A stretch of 64,000 nt of DNA, taken from NCBI RefSeq assembly GCF_002563855.1, contig NZ_PDJQ01000001.1, positions 372,001 through 436,000 on the forward strand. Direction: 5' to 3'. Below are positions 8,918 through 18,072 of this stretch, in pieces. Both the position numbers and the translations under genes were made by a program. The stretch's first letter is position 1; each line of letters opens with the position of its first letter. Origin of the DNA: Tepidiforma thermophila. GTDB lineage: Bacteria; Chloroflexota; Dehalococcoidia; Tepidiformales; Tepidiformaceae. Below the pieces are notes generated by a model. The model was given only the letters and a program-made list of their open reading frames with translations, ran no database searches and was not told where the DNA came from.

Positions 8918-10123
8918 TCAGCCGAAGATGCCGCGCCCGGCGAGGTCGGCGATGTCGTCGTCGGTGTACCCGGCGGCGCGGAGGACGTCGAGGGTATCGG
9001 CGCCGGGTGCGGAGGCGGGGCCGCGGACGCGGACATCGGCGCCGCGGATGCGGAACGGGGCGGCGACGGTTTCGAAGGTGCCGGCGGGCGTTTCGAGCAG
9101 CTGGAAGGCGTCGCGCCCGCGGAGCTGGGGGTCGGCGACGACCTCGGGAAGTTCGACCATCGGCGCCCAGATGAGGCCTTCGCGGTCGAGCTTTTCGGCG
9201 AGGGAGGCGAGGGTCTCGGCGAGGAAAGCCTGTTCGATGCCGGCGGCGAGTTCGGCGCCGCGCTGGCGGCGGCCGGCCATGGTGGCGAGCTCAGGGTCGG
9301 CCGCCCAATCCTCGCGGCCGACGACGCGGCAGAGGCGGGGCCAGTAGGGGTCGGGGGTCATGTGGACGAGCATGACCCAGTGGCCATCGCCGGTGGGGTA
9401 GGTGTTGAAGAGCGGGTTTTCGGGGGCCGTGCGGTCGAAGCGGCGGGGCTGGCGGCCGTCGACGAGCGTCTTGGCGACGTCGGTGGCGATCGTGTAGAGG
9501 CCGGTCTGCTGGAGGGAGATATCGACGACCTGTCCGTTGCCGGTGAGGTCGCGGAGGCGGAGGGCGGCGAGGGCGGCGGCGACGGCGGCCATGCCGGTGG
9601 TATGGTCGCCCTGTGCGATGCGGCTGATGACGGGCGGGCCGCCGGGGTGCCCGATGAGCGACATGATGCCGCTGCGGGTCCAGAAGGCGGAGAAGTCGAA
9701 GCCGGGCCGGTCGGCGTCGGGACCGTCGAGGCCGTAGCCCGTGATGGCGACGAAGACGACGGCGGGATTGCGGGCGTGCACCTCCTCCGGGGTGAGGCCG
9801 AACCGCCGGAGCCGGCGGGGGAGGAGGTTGGTGAGGAAGATATCGGCGCCGGCGAGCAGGCGGTGGACGACCTCCGGGCCGCCGGGAGCGTCGAGGTCGA
9901 CGGTAACGGAGCGCTTGCCGCGGTTTTCAAGCTCGAAGAGGAAGTTGAAGGGGGCGGTGCCCGGGCCGGTGCCGGTGGGGACGACGCCGCGCATGACTTC
10001 GCCGCCGGGCGGCTCGATCTTGATGACCTCGGCGCCGAGGTCGCGCAGGAGGCCGCCGGCGCTGGGGGCGGCGACGTAGTTGGCGAGTTCGATGACGCGG
10101 ATGCCTTCGAGCGGTGCGGTCAT
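8918..10123 (-). CDS. CaiB/BaiF (class III) CoA-transferase
   Basis: 401 aa. Family III CoA-transferase, which moves CoA between carboxylic acids through an aspartyl-CoA intermediate, or an alpha-methylacyl-CoA racemase-type relative. It starts MTAPLEGIRVIELANYVAAP and continues with LGAEVIKIEPPGG, the CoA-binding Rossmann start. NRGKRSVTVDLD and the GYGLDGPDADRPGFDF stretch (probable catalytic Asp in PGFDF) are typical. The frame stays open 132 codons further upstream, but that stretch is Arg/Pro/Ser-rich shadow sequence. Gene order with the thioesterase suggests acyl-CoA or carnitine-type metabolism; the substrate is unresolved. Confidence 0.93.
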   Translation of the reverse strand: MTAPLEGIRVIELANYVAAPSAGGLLRDLGAEVIKIEPPGGEVMRGVVPTGTGPGTAPFNFLFELENRGKRSVTVDLDAPGGPEVVHRLLAGADIFLTNLLPRRLRRFGLTPEEVHARNPAVVFVAITGYGLDGPDADRPGFDFSAFWTRSGIMSLIGHPGGPPVISRIAQGDHTTGMAAVAAALAALRLRDLTGNGQVVDISLQQTGLYTIATDVAKTLVDGRQPRRFDRTAPENPLFNTYPTGDGHWVMLVHMTPDPYWPRLCRVVGREDWAADPELATMAGRRQRGAELAAGIEQAFLAETLASLAEKLDREGLIWAPMVELPEVVADPQLRGRDAFQLLETPAGTFETVAAPFRIRGADVRVRGPASAPGADTLDVLRAAGYTDDDIADLAGRGIFG

Positions 10124-10150
10124 GGCTGACGGAGGGACGTGAGGGAAGGG

Positions 10151-10156
10151 TAAACT
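10151..10156 (+). promoter_or_regulatory. -10 box TAAACT upstream of the PD-(D/E)XK gene
   Basis: TAAACT ends 8 nt before ATG 10165. It lies in the 41-bp divergent gap shared with the CoA-transferase gene. Confidence 0.5.
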
Positions 10157-10164
10157 GCGCGGCG

Positions 10165-10977
10165 ATGTCGGGCGAGCTGTTCCGGCTGACGCACAGCAAG
10201 ATCGAGACCTTCCGCCGGTGCCGGAAGCAGTACTGGTTTGCCTACGTCTCGGGGCTGCCGTGGCCGGAGCAGGAGCAAACGGCGGCGCTGATTGTGGGGA
10301 ACGCGGTGCACCGGGCGATGCAGAAGCTGTGTGACACCGGCCACCCTGATGACGGCTACGCGGAGCTGGACGCGTTCCTTCGCATGCCGAAGCACGCGGT
10401 GGCCGCGCCGGGGACGGAAGGGTACGCCCAGGCCCTCGCCTGCTACGAGGCGGGGATTGCGGCGCACGCATCGATCGTTTCGGAGGCGCGGTGGGGCGAG
10501 GTCGACAGCGAGGCGCCATGGGAGCGTGGAGGCATCGCCGTGCGGTCGCGGGCCGACCGGGTTGACCGGCTGGCGGCGGACCGGTGGCTGGTCATCGACT
10601 GGAAGACCGGGCGGTTCGAGGTCGAGGATGTGACGGACCGGCAGCTGGACCTGGCGCACGTGATCGTGCGGGCAGTGCGGCGGCTGCCGGCGGAGGCGAC
10701 GGTGCGGGCGGTAGCGTGGAACCTGCGGACGGGGCAGCAGCGGGTGCGGGAGCTGACGCGGCAGGACGCGGTGGCGACGCTGGCCTACGCGGCGCGGATG
10801 GCGGAGCGGATGCAGGCGGAGGCGGAGTTCCTCGCGAACCCGGGGCCGCACTGCGGGTTCTGCGCCTGGCGGGGGCGGTGCGAGGCGGCGGCGCAGCTGG
10901 AGGCGGAGGGGCTGGAGTGGCTGCTGGCGGATGGGGAGGACCTCCCGGAAGCGGAGCGGGATTTCGAACCGGGATAA
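10165..10977 (+). CDS. PD-(D/E)XK nuclease-superfamily protein with a probable 4Fe-4S cluster (Cas4/AddB-like)
   Basis: 270 aa. The N-terminus SKIETFRRCRKQYWF gives one Cys (19). The nuclease core is GNAVHRAMQ, then an acidic residue and WLVIDWKTGRFEV (D-x-K type motif). The C-terminus has C-x2-C-x5-C (CGFCAWRGRC). One N-terminal plus three C-terminal cysteines is the Fe-S layout of the RecB-like nucleases of AddB and Cas4. No helicase, Cas gene or CRISPR is nearby, so the biological role is open: stand-alone exonuclease or DNA-repair accessory. The start at 10165 is preferred over an upstream frame extension (10114) because of the TAAACT box. Confidence 0.85.
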   Translation: MSGELFRLTHSKIETFRRCRKQYWFAYVSGLPWPEQEQTAALIVGNAVHRAMQKLCDTGHPDDGYAELDAFLRMPKHAVAAPGTEGYAQALACYEAGIAAHASIVSEARWGEVDSEAPWERGGIAVRSRADRVDRLAADRWLVIDWKTGRFEVEDVTDRQLDLAHVIVRAVRRLPAEATVRAVAWNLRTGQQRVRELTRQDAVATLAYAARMAERMQAEAEFLANPGPHCGFCAWRGRCEAAAQLEAEGLEWLLADGEDLPEAERDFEPG

Positions 10978-11030
10978 GGCCGAAAGACCCCCGTTTGCCA
11001 AATGTTCACATTCCGGGGGCCATTCGGCCC

Positions 11031-11058
11031 TTCACAGGCGCGGATATCGATCTATGCT
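11031..11058 (+). promoter_or_regulatory. Sigma-70-type promoter (TTCACA - 16 nt - TATGCT)
   Basis: A -35-like TTCACA at 11031-11036 and a -10-like TATGCT at 11053-11058 lie ~46 nt upstream of the small gene at 11104, which also has a Shine-Dalgarno sequence. Confidence 0.45.
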
Positions 11059-11103
11059 ATGGGTCCATCCGCGGGGTGCGGGTCGGGCTTCGGGGAGGCC
11101 GCC

Positions 11104-11301
11104 ATGAACATCGAGGTCATCGAGTTCGAAATCGAGTGCCCCGAACATGGGGTGTACCGGGTGCAGGTGCCTGCGGAGCTGCCGCGGCCGCACGCGTGCG
11201 TGCACTGCTACCTGCCGGTGAAGCGGCGGGAGCTGCGGCGGTACGAGGCGCCGGCGCCGGTGCATGGCGCGGTGGCGCCGGCAGAGGCGTTTTTCGGCTA
11301 G
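11104..11301 (+). CDS. Small zinc-ribbon-like protein, function unknown
   Basis: 65 aa, starting MNIEVIEFEIECPEHG. CPEHG followed about 20 residues later by HACVHCY forms a plausible C-x2-H ... C-x2-C metal site. A strong Shine-Dalgarno (GGGGAGG) lies 6 nt upstream of the ATG. The frame extends upstream to 11002, but the promoter falls inside that extension. No family is recognised. Stand-alone zinc ribbons of this size often bind nucleic acid or a partner protein; that is inference only. Confidence 0.65.
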   Translation: MNIEVIEFEIECPEHGVYRVQVPAELPRPHACVHCYLPVKRRELRRYEAPAPVHGAVAPAEAFFG

Positions 11302-11329
11302 CAGGCGGACGCCGGGCGCCCCCGGCGCT

Positions 11330-11860
11330 TCACTGTGCGTCGGCTGAACCTTCGCGGGCCCAGCGGAAATGCATGCGGCCGTGGTCGGCGTTGGCCGCGA
11401 GGATGCCGCCGATGGTGCCGTCGGCCCAGGGTGCGCCGGGAATCTTCTCCTGGAGCTGTTCTTCGGTGAGCTCGGCGAGGAGGGCGAGGGTCTCGGCGCG
11501 GACGGCGAGGCCGATGCGGGCGAGTTCGGCGAACGGTTTGCCGCGGTGTTCGTCGGCCCAGGCTTCGGTCCAGGCGTGGATGCCGGCCATGACCTCTTCG
11601 CGCGATTGCGGGGTGCCGTCCTCGCGGAGACGGCGGGGGAGTGCCGCTTCGCCGCGGAGGTGGCGGCGGACCATGTCGTTCCAGTTCCGCTCGATGAGGG
11701 TGGTGTGGATGAAGTGGTCGGCGTACGACCACCACTTCGCGGGGTCGTGCTCGGAGCGGGTGCGCGGGGCGTAGAGCTCCGCGGGGGACATGGCGCCGAG
11801 GGTCTCGAGGAGCCAGGCGCGGTCGCGGCTCAGCTTGATTTCGATGTCGATGCGGTTCAT
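11330..11860 (-). CDS. DinB-like/DUF664-type four-helix protein
   Basis: 176 aa. A helical protein beginning MNRIDIEIKLSRDRAWLLETL, with a His in WWSYADHFIHTT and His residues in ANADHGRMHF. This is the three-His metal-site layout typical of the DinB/YfiT superfamily (thiol-dependent transferases or metal-dependent hydrolases). It is a single gene on the minus strand between two unrelated genes, preceded by a TACGAT box 8 nt from the ATG. The exact substrate, for example bacillithiol or mycothiol, cannot be assigned. Confidence 0.75.
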   Translation of the reverse strand: MNRIDIEIKLSRDRAWLLETLGAMSPAELYAPRTRSEHDPAKWWSYADHFIHTTLIERNWNDMVRRHLRGEAALPRRLREDGTPQSREEVMAGIHAWTEAWADEHRGKPFAELARIGLAVRAETLALLAELTEEQLQEKIPGAPWADGTIGGILAANADHGRMHFRWAREGSADAQ

Positions 11861-11868
11861 GGCGCGCA

Positions 11869-11874
11869 ATCGTA
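11869..11874 (-). promoter_or_regulatory. -10 box TACGAT of the DinB-like gene
   Basis: TACGAT on the minus strand, 8 nt from the ATG at 11860, with no Shine-Dalgarno between. Confidence 0.4.
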
Positions 11875-11883
11875 CGCGAGCCG

Positions 11884-13119
11884 TCAATTGTAGGCTGCGG
11901 GGCGTTCCGGGGCCTGGCCTGCGGCGGCACGGGCCGCAGCGACGGCGCGGGCGGCTGCTGCGACGTAGTCGTCGGCGAAGCGCTCGTGGATGGGCGTGGC
12001 CATGACGTGGATGCCGTCGGGCGAGGTGGTGCGGGCGGCGACCCAGCCCTCGCGGGCGAGGGCGGCGGCCACGCGGCCCATGCTGACACCTTCGGCGGCC
12101 CAGGCGAAGGCGAAGAGCTGCGGCTCGCCGTGGATGCGGACGCCATCGATGGTGCGGAGGCCGGATTCGATGGCGGCGCGGGCGCGCATGCTGGCAGCGG
12201 CAAGGTCGCGGTAGCCCTTGCGGCCGAGGAACTGGAAGGCGGCCCACGCGGCGGCGATCGCCCCGCCGGGGCGCGTCCCGGTGAAGGTGAGGCTGGAGTA
12301 GGTGCCGCCGGGCCAGTCGCTGAAGGTGAAGCGGGCGAATTCGCGGTGGGTTTCGGTGCGGAAGAGGACAGTGGAGGCGGGCTTGGCCGCGAAGCCGGAC
12401 TTGTGGAGGTCGGCCGAGACGGAGGTCACGCCTTCGACGTCGAAGCCGAAGGGCGGGACCGGGTAGCCGAGCTCGCGGACGAAGGGGCCGAGGATGCCGC
12501 CGACGCAGGCATCGACGTGGAGCCAGAGACCGCGGGCGGCAGCCAGTTGGCCGAGTTCGGCGATGGGGTCGACCATGCCGAGGGCGTAGGAGGGCGCGGA
12601 GGCGTAGAGGCCGATGGTGTCGGCATCGACGGCGGCGGAGATGGCGGCCGGGTCGGCGCGGAAGCCGGGGCCGACGGGCACGCGGCGGACTTCGAGCCCG
12701 AGGTAGTGGGCGGCCTTGTCGAGGGCCGGGTGGGCAGAGTGCGGCGCGACGACGGCGGGGCGGCGGAGGCCCGGGCGTTCGGCGCGGGCCCACTCCCGCA
12801 TGGCGGCGACGGCGAGGAAGATGCTCTCGGTGCCGCCGCTGGTGAAGATGCCGGGTGCGCCGGGGCCGCCGAGGAGGTCGGCGACGGCTTCGAGGACCTC
12901 GGCTTCCATGCGGGCGAGGCTGGGGAAGACGCGGATGCCGAGGCCGTTCTCGACGAGGAACATGCCGAAGGCCTCGCGGAGGACGTGTTCGAGCTCGTCG
13001 GAGGCGTACCAGACGTAGGCACCGTGGCGGCCGTGCCGCCAGTCGAGGTCGCCGGCGCGCATGGCCTCCATTTCGGCGGCGAGCTCGGGCCAGAGACGGC
13101 CGTGTTCGGGCATGGGCAT
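11884..13119 (-). CDS. PLP-dependent group II decarboxylase / sphingosine-phosphate-lyase-like protein
   Basis: 411 aa. Fold-type I PLP enzyme. GIFTSGGTESIFLAV is the cofactor phosphate loop. HSAHPALDKAAHYLG is the region stacking on the PLP ring, and LHVDACVGG holds the Asp that pairs with the pyridine nitrogen. SADLHKSGFAAKP carries the Schiff-base Lys. The combination is closest to the glutamate/tyrosine decarboxylase and S1P-lyase group. Tandem Met codons occur at 13119 and 13113; 13119 is used here. The physiological substrate is not evident, and neighbours (lysC upstream on the same strand) do not settle it. Confidence 0.88.
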   Translation of the reverse strand: MPMPEHGRLWPELAAEMEAMRAGDLDWRHGRHGAYVWYASDELEHVLREAFGMFLVENGLGIRVFPSLARMEAEVLEAVADLLGGPGAPGIFTSGGTESIFLAVAAMREWARAERPGLRRPAVVAPHSAHPALDKAAHYLGLEVRRVPVGPGFRADPAAISAAVDADTIGLYASAPSYALGMVDPIAELGQLAAARGLWLHVDACVGGILGPFVRELGYPVPPFGFDVEGVTSVSADLHKSGFAAKPASTVLFRTETHREFARFTFSDWPGGTYSSLTFTGTRPGGAIAAAWAAFQFLGRKGYRDLAAASMRARAAIESGLRTIDGVRIHGEPQLFAFAWAAEGVSMGRVAAALAREGWVAARTTSPDGIHVMATPIHERFADDYVAAAARAVAAARAAAGQAPERPAAYN

Positions 13120-13175
13120 AACAACACCCCGGGGCGAAGCAGGTGGAGGGAGTCTTGCGGGCGCGGGGCCGGCCG

Positions 13176-14402
<1,227 letters not shown>

Positions 14403-14409
14403 AGTGCGT

Positions 14410-14415
14410 AGGGTA
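14410..14415 (-). promoter_or_regulatory. -10 box TACCCT of lysC
   Basis: TACCCT on the minus strand ends 7 nt before the lysC GTG (14402), in the leaderless arrangement. Confidence 0.45.
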
Positions 14416-14460
14416 GGGCGAACGGGGGATAGGATGAAGGAGGGTGGAGGGAGAAGGGAG

Positions 14461-14512
14461 GAGGGAGGAGGGAGCCCCGCCCGTCCGCACCGGCCCCGCC
14501 GAGGGAGGAGCC
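14461..14512. repeat. Interspersed GC-rich intergenic repeat, copy B
   Basis: Shares GGGAGGAGGGAGCCCCGCCC, CGCACCGGCCCC and GCCGAGGGAGGAG with copies A (8041) and C (17941). It lies between lysC and the heptamer array. Confidence 0.65.
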
Positions 14513-14645
14513 GGGAGCTGGGAGCCGGGAGCTGGGAGCTGGGAGCTGGGAGCTGGGAGCTGGGAGCTGGGAGCTGGGAGCTGGGAGCTGGGAGCGGGGA
14601 GCGGGGAGCGGGGAGCGGGGAGCGGGGAGCGGGGAGCGGGGAGCG
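14513..14645. repeat. Heptamer tandem array, 19 units of GGGAGC(T/G/C)
   Basis: Exactly 133 bp made of 19 seven-base units. The first eleven are GGGAGCT, except that unit 2 is GGGAGCC. The last eight are GGGAGCG. The switch from T to G at one point indicates block-wise expansion by replication slippage. It translates only into low-complexity shadow peptides and sits in the gap between lysC and the GNAT gene. Beyond the array (14646-14768) I see only short AAGCT-rich motifs and no gene. Confidence 0.95.
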
Positions 14646-14768
14646 AGTGTGGCCGGCGGATTCGGCATGTCAAGCTCCAAGCTGGGGAGGGGCGGCCGGT
14701 GGGCTGGGTAAAGCTTCAAGCTCCAAGCTTCCAGTTTCGGGGACGGGTGCCCGGTGGGGGCGGGGGCC

Positions 14769-15215
14769 TCACCCCCGGGCGTGCCAGGCCATCTGGTAGT
14801 GGGTGTCGGTTTCGCCGACCTGGAGGAAGCCGAGCCGCTCGTACAGGGAGCGGGCGGGGTTCACCTTGAGGACCTGGAGCGTGACGGGGCGCCCGAGCTC
14901 GGCTGCGCGGGCCTGGACGGCGCGGATGATGGCGGAGCCGATGCCCTGTCGCTGCCAGCGCGGCGCGATTTCCAGCGTTGCGATATCGACGGAGGGCCCC
15001 TGTTCGTCGAGGTCGAGGAAGCCGGCGAGTTCGCCGTCGACTTCGATGGCGAGGCGGAGGTCGGGCCAGCTGCCGGCGAAGCGGTCCTGCTGCCAGGCAT
15101 CGTCCCAGGGGCCCCAGGTCTGGGTGACGTAGGCCTCCATGGCCGCGCGGTGGATGGCGTAGAGGTCGGCCTCTTCGGCGGGCATGGCCGGGCGGATGAC
15201 GAAACCGGAAGGCAT
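14769..15215 (-). CDS. GNAT-family N-acetyltransferase
   Basis: 148 aa, starting [17 protein letters not shown]. The acetyl-CoA-binding motif A is present as [14 protein letters not shown] (Q/R-x2-G-x-G/A). The C-terminal [12 protein letters not shown] is the usual last-strand motif of the RimI/PhnO type. A Shine-Dalgarno (AGGAG) lies just upstream of this ATG. The longer in-frame extension to 15362 would overlap the divergent P450 gene and is rejected. The acceptor substrate is unknown. Confidence 0.9.
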   Translation of the reverse strand: MPSGFVIRPAMPAEEADLYAIHRAAMEAYVTQTWGPWDDAWQQDRFAGSWPDLRLAIEVDGELAGFLDLDEQGPSVDIATLEIAPRWQRQGIGSAIIRAVQARAAELGRPVTLQVLKVNPARSLYERLGFLQVGETDTHYQMAWHARG

Positions 15216-15317
15216 GGCGGGCTCCTGGGCCGGCGCGGGATGGGAGCGGGCGGCCTCCCGGCCATGGTAACGGCTTCCGCCGGAGCCGGCGTGCGTGAAA
15301 CCCCTGAGCAAACGGCG

Positions 15318-15323
15318 TAAGCT
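15318..15323 (+). promoter_or_regulatory. -10 box TAAGCT of the P450 gene
   Basis: TAAGCT ends 7 nt before ATG 15331 and no Shine-Dalgarno is present; this decides the start. Confidence 0.45.
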
Positions 15324-15330
15324 CCCGGAC

Positions 15331-16530
15331 ATGGAGCTGGACCTCGGCTGCGAGGCCTCCATCCGCGACCCGGCGGGCTACTTCGCCCGCGCCCGGGAGG
15401 GCGGCGATGTGCAGTGGAGCGACCGCCACCGCGCGTGGGTGCTCCTCTCGCACGCGGAGGTGGCGGCGGCGTTCCGGGACCACCAGCGCCTTTCGTCGGA
15501 CCGGATGGACACGTTCGAGCGGGCCGCGCGCGGACGTTCGGAGGCGTTCCACCGGGCGGTGGAGATGCTGCACGCGTGGCTGAACTTCCGCGACCCGCCG
15601 GCGCATACCCGGCTGCGGGAGCCGCTGGCTTCGGCGTTCACGCCGCGCGCCGTGAGCGGGCTGGAAGCACGCATCCGGGCGATCGTGGCCGGGCGGCTCG
15701 ATGCGCTGGCGGCGGCTCAGGGGCCGGTCGACCTCTCGGCGGAGTTCGCGCGGCCGCTGCCGGCGCTGGTCATCGCGGCGGTGCTGGGCGTCGAGGGCGA
15801 GGAGCGGGAGCGGTTCCAGGCGTGGTCGGACGATATTGCGAGCCTCGTGTTTTCGCTGCAGCCGGGCGCGGTGGAGGAGGAGCCGGTGGCGCGGGCGGCG
15901 CAGGAGTTCATCGCCTTCTTCGAGCGGCACATCGAGCGGGAGCAGCGGGAGCCGGGCGATTCGCTGCTGTCGTTCGTGGTGCAGGCCGAAGGGGACCGGC
16001 TCTCGGCGATCGAGCTGGTGGGGCTGTGCACGCTGCTGCTGTTCGGCGGGCATGAAACGACGACGACGCTGCTCATCAACACGCTGGCGACGCTGCTGGA
16101 GCGGCCCGACCTGCGGGCCTGGCTGCGGGAGCACCCGGGGGCGGACGAGACGGCGGTGGAGGAGTTCATGCGGGTGGGCGGACCGGCGCGGACGATGCCG
16201 CGGAAGGTGCGGGAGAAGCACGAGCGCGGCGGGCAGCTGCTGCGGCCGGGCCAGACGGTCTTCCTCTGTATTGCGGCGGCGAACCACGACCCCGCGGTCT
16301 TCGAGCGCCCGGGGGAGATTGACCTGCTGCGCGACCCGAACCCGCAGCTTGGGTTCGGGTGGGGGCTGCACTACTGTCTCGGCGCGAACCTCGCGCGGCT
16401 GGAGGCGCGGATTGCGCTGCGGATGCTGCTCGAGCGATTCCCGGCGATGCGGCCGGCCGGGGCGATCCCGGCCATCCGCGGCGGGGTGATGGGGTTCGGG
16501 CGGCGGCCCGTGCCGGCGCTCCTGCGCTAG
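15331..16530 (+). CDS. Cytochrome P450
   Basis: 399 aa soluble bacterial P450. The I-helix is LLLFGGHETTT (A/G-G-x-E-T-T, oxygen activation). The K-helix ExxR is in EEFMR (~287). The heme loop FGWGLHYCLGANLARLE matches FGxGxHxCxG, with the Cys thiolate as fifth iron ligand. No signal peptide or anchor is visible. No ferredoxin or reductase gene is adjacent, so redox partners must come from elsewhere. A GTG at 15295 would add 12 basic residues; the TAAGCT box favours 15331. The substrate is unknown. It converges with the trpF-like gene with a 4-nt overlap. Confidence 0.95.
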   Translation: MELDLGCEASIRDPAGYFARAREGGDVQWSDRHRAWVLLSHAEVAAAFRDHQRLSSDRMDTFERAARGRSEAFHRAVEMLHAWLNFRDPPAHTRLREPLASAFTPRAVSGLEARIRAIVAGRLDALAAAQGPVDLSAEFARPLPALVIAAVLGVEGEERERFQAWSDDIASLVFSLQPGAVEEEPVARAAQEFIAFFERHIEREQREPGDSLLSFVVQAEGDRLSAIELVGLCTLLLFGGHETTTTLLINTLATLLERPDLRAWLREHPGADETAVEEFMRVGGPARTMPRKVREKHERGGQLLRPGQTVFLCIAAANHDPAVFERPGEIDLLRDPNPQLGFGWGLHYCLGANLARLEARIALRMLLERFPAMRPAGAIPAIRGGVMGFGRRPVPALLR

Positions 16531-17207
16531 CCCCGGACGGGCACCTGCGCGGCGTGGGCGATGGCGGTGAACGCCCGGACGAGGCCGTGGTCGGTGGTGC
16601 CGTCGGGGCGCTCGACGCCGGTGTGAACATCGACGCCCCAGGGGCGGACGCGGCGGATGGCGGCAGCGACGTTCTGCGGGGTGAGGCCGCCGGCGAGGAT
16701 GACGGGCACGTCGACGGTTTCGACGATGCGGGCGCTGATGGCCCAGTCGTGCGTCCTGCCGGTGGCGCCGCGGCGGCCGGTTGCCGGGTCGACGGTGTCG
16801 AGGATGAGGGCGTCGGCGTGGCGGGCGCGTTCGCAGGCGAGGCCGATCGCCTCCGGGCCGGTGACGTGGACCGCGAGGATGACCTTGAGGCCGGGAACGG
16901 CCTCGCGCATGCGGGTAATCTCGGCGGGCTCGGCCGGGGCGTGGAGCTGGACCTGGCTGACGCCCATCTCCCGGCACATCGGGACCACCTCGGCGGCGGT
17001 GACGCGGTAGGTGATGAGCACCGGCGTGATGAACGGCGGCAGGGCGCGGATGATGGCGGCGGCGCCGGCTTCGTCGAGGCCGTTGTGGGGGCCGGTCGGG
17101 AGGCCGATGGTGAAGCCGATGGCATCGACGCCGGCTGCCTCGCAGGCCAGGGCATCGGCGAGGGTGGAGATGCCGGCGATCTGCACGCGCGGGCGGCGGA
17201 GGATCAT
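16527..17207 (-). CDS. Phosphoribosylanthranilate isomerase homologue lacking the catalytic Cys
   Basis: 226 aa TIM barrel of the TrpF type: QLH after beta4, LILDTVDPATG with the catalytic Asp, TGRTHDW, AGGLTPQNV and VDVHTGVE phosphate-binding loops. Canonical TrpF has KICGI at strand 1, whose Cys is the general base. Here the position reads VQIAGIS, so Cys is Ala. The second substrate loop (GFTIGLPTGPHNG) is also non-canonical. No other trp gene is nearby. It overlaps the GATase gene upstream by ATGA (17204-17207), so the two are co-translated. It may have a different isomerase or lyase activity; I would not call it trpF without a test. Confidence 0.8.
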   Translation of the reverse strand: MILRRPRVQIAGISTLADALACEAAGVDAIGFTIGLPTGPHNGLDEAGAAAIIRALPPFITPVLITYRVTAAEVVPMCREMGVSQVQLHAPAEPAEITRMREAVPGLKVILAVHVTGPEAIGLACERARHADALILDTVDPATGRRGATGRTHDWAISARIVETVDVPVILAGGLTPQNVAAAIRRVRPWGVDVHTGVERPDGTTDHGLVRAFTAIAHAAQVPVRG

Positions 17208-17929
17208 CGGGCGGCGAACTCCCGGGCTGCGGCGGCGAAGGCGTCGAAGAGCGCGCGGGCCTGGTCGCGCATCGGACCGGCGGGCCCGAGGGCCATATCT
17301 TCGGGGTGCCACTGGACGGCCAGGAGGAAGCGCGGGCCGGGGGCATCGGGTTCGAGCGCTTCGACGACGCCGTCACCGGCGCGGGCGGCGATGCGGAGGC
17401 CGCGGCCGATGCGGGCCGGGTCGGCCGCCTGGTGGTGGCGGGAGTTCACCTCGAACGGGCCGGAGCCGAGGAGGGCCCGGAGGGGGCCGTCGGTTTCAAC
17501 GGCGACGGTGTGGGCCGGGCGGTGCTTCTCGCCGGGCGGGGGCGCATCGGCGTGATTGCCGTGGCCGACGAGCTCGGGGAGGTGCTGGAGGAGCCCGCCC
17601 CCGCGGGCGACGTTGAGAAGCTGGAGGCCGCGGCAGATGGCGAAGAGCGGCATGCCGGCGGCGTCGGCGGCAGCGACGAGGTCGAGTTCCAGGGCATCGC
17701 GCGCCGGCTCCGGGGGGTAGGCAGCGGGGTGGGGCGGCTCGCGGTAGCGGGCGGGGTCGATGTCGGTGCCGCCGGCGAGGACGAGTCCCGCTGCGCGCTC
17801 GACTGGCGGGGGCGGCCCGCCGGGGCGGACGACTTCGACGGCGAGGCCGGCGGCTTCGAGGGCGCGGATGTAGGTTTCGTCGCTCTTGCGTTCGGCGGCG
17901 CCGAGGGGGAGGAGGACGGTGGGTGGCAT
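17204..17929 (-). CDS. Class I glutamine amidotransferase-like peptidase (gamma-Glu-GABA hydrolase type)
   Basis: 241 aa. PuuD-like peptidase C26. It has the nucleophile elbow FAICRGLQLLNV (catalytic Cys), GGTDIDPARY near the N-terminus, and the catalytic His/Glu pair in VQWHPEDM. The His-rich loop FEVNSRHHQA is also typical. Such enzymes cleave gamma-glutamyl amides, but substrates vary. The gene is first in a two-gene unit with the trpF-like gene (ATGA overlap). The ATG at 17929 is supported by a TATACT box 6 nt upstream; the frame above it is repeat DNA. Confidence 0.9.
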   Translation of the reverse strand: MPPTVLLPLGAAERKSDETYIRALEAAGLAVEVVRPGGPPPPVERAAGLVLAGGTDIDPARYREPPHPAAYPPEPARDALELDLVAAADAAGMPLFAICRGLQLLNVARGGGLLQHLPELVGHGNHADAPPPGEKHRPAHTVAVETDGPLRALLGSGPFEVNSRHHQAADPARIGRGLRIAARAGDGVVEALEPDAPGPRFLLAVQWHPEDMALGPAGPMRDQARALFDAFAAAAREFAAR

Positions 17930-17935
17930 GGCTGG

Positions 17936-17941
17936 AGTATA
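17936..17941 (-). promoter_or_regulatory. -10 box TATACT of the GATase gene
   Basis: TATACT lies 6 nt from the ATG. The surrounding 15 bases are identical to those at the mutM promoter, so the promoter appears to be part of the duplicated repeat. Confidence 0.6.
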
Positions 17942-17990
17942 GGAGGGAGAAGGGAGCCCCGCCCGGCCGCCCCGACCCCACCGAGGGAGG
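17941..17990. repeat. Interspersed GC-rich intergenic repeat, copy C
   Basis: AGGAGGGAGAAGGGAGCCCC, then GCCCGGCCGCCCCGACCCCA and CCGAGGGAGG; the same block order as copies A and B. The stretch 17991-18072 is further purine-rich spacer with no gene. Confidence 0.65.
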
Positions 17991-18072
17991 AGGGAGAAGG
18001 GAGAAGGGTGAAGAGAGGAGACAGAAGGCTTCAGTGTGGAGCCCGGTGGCGGTCGTCGTCCCTGACCCTCGT

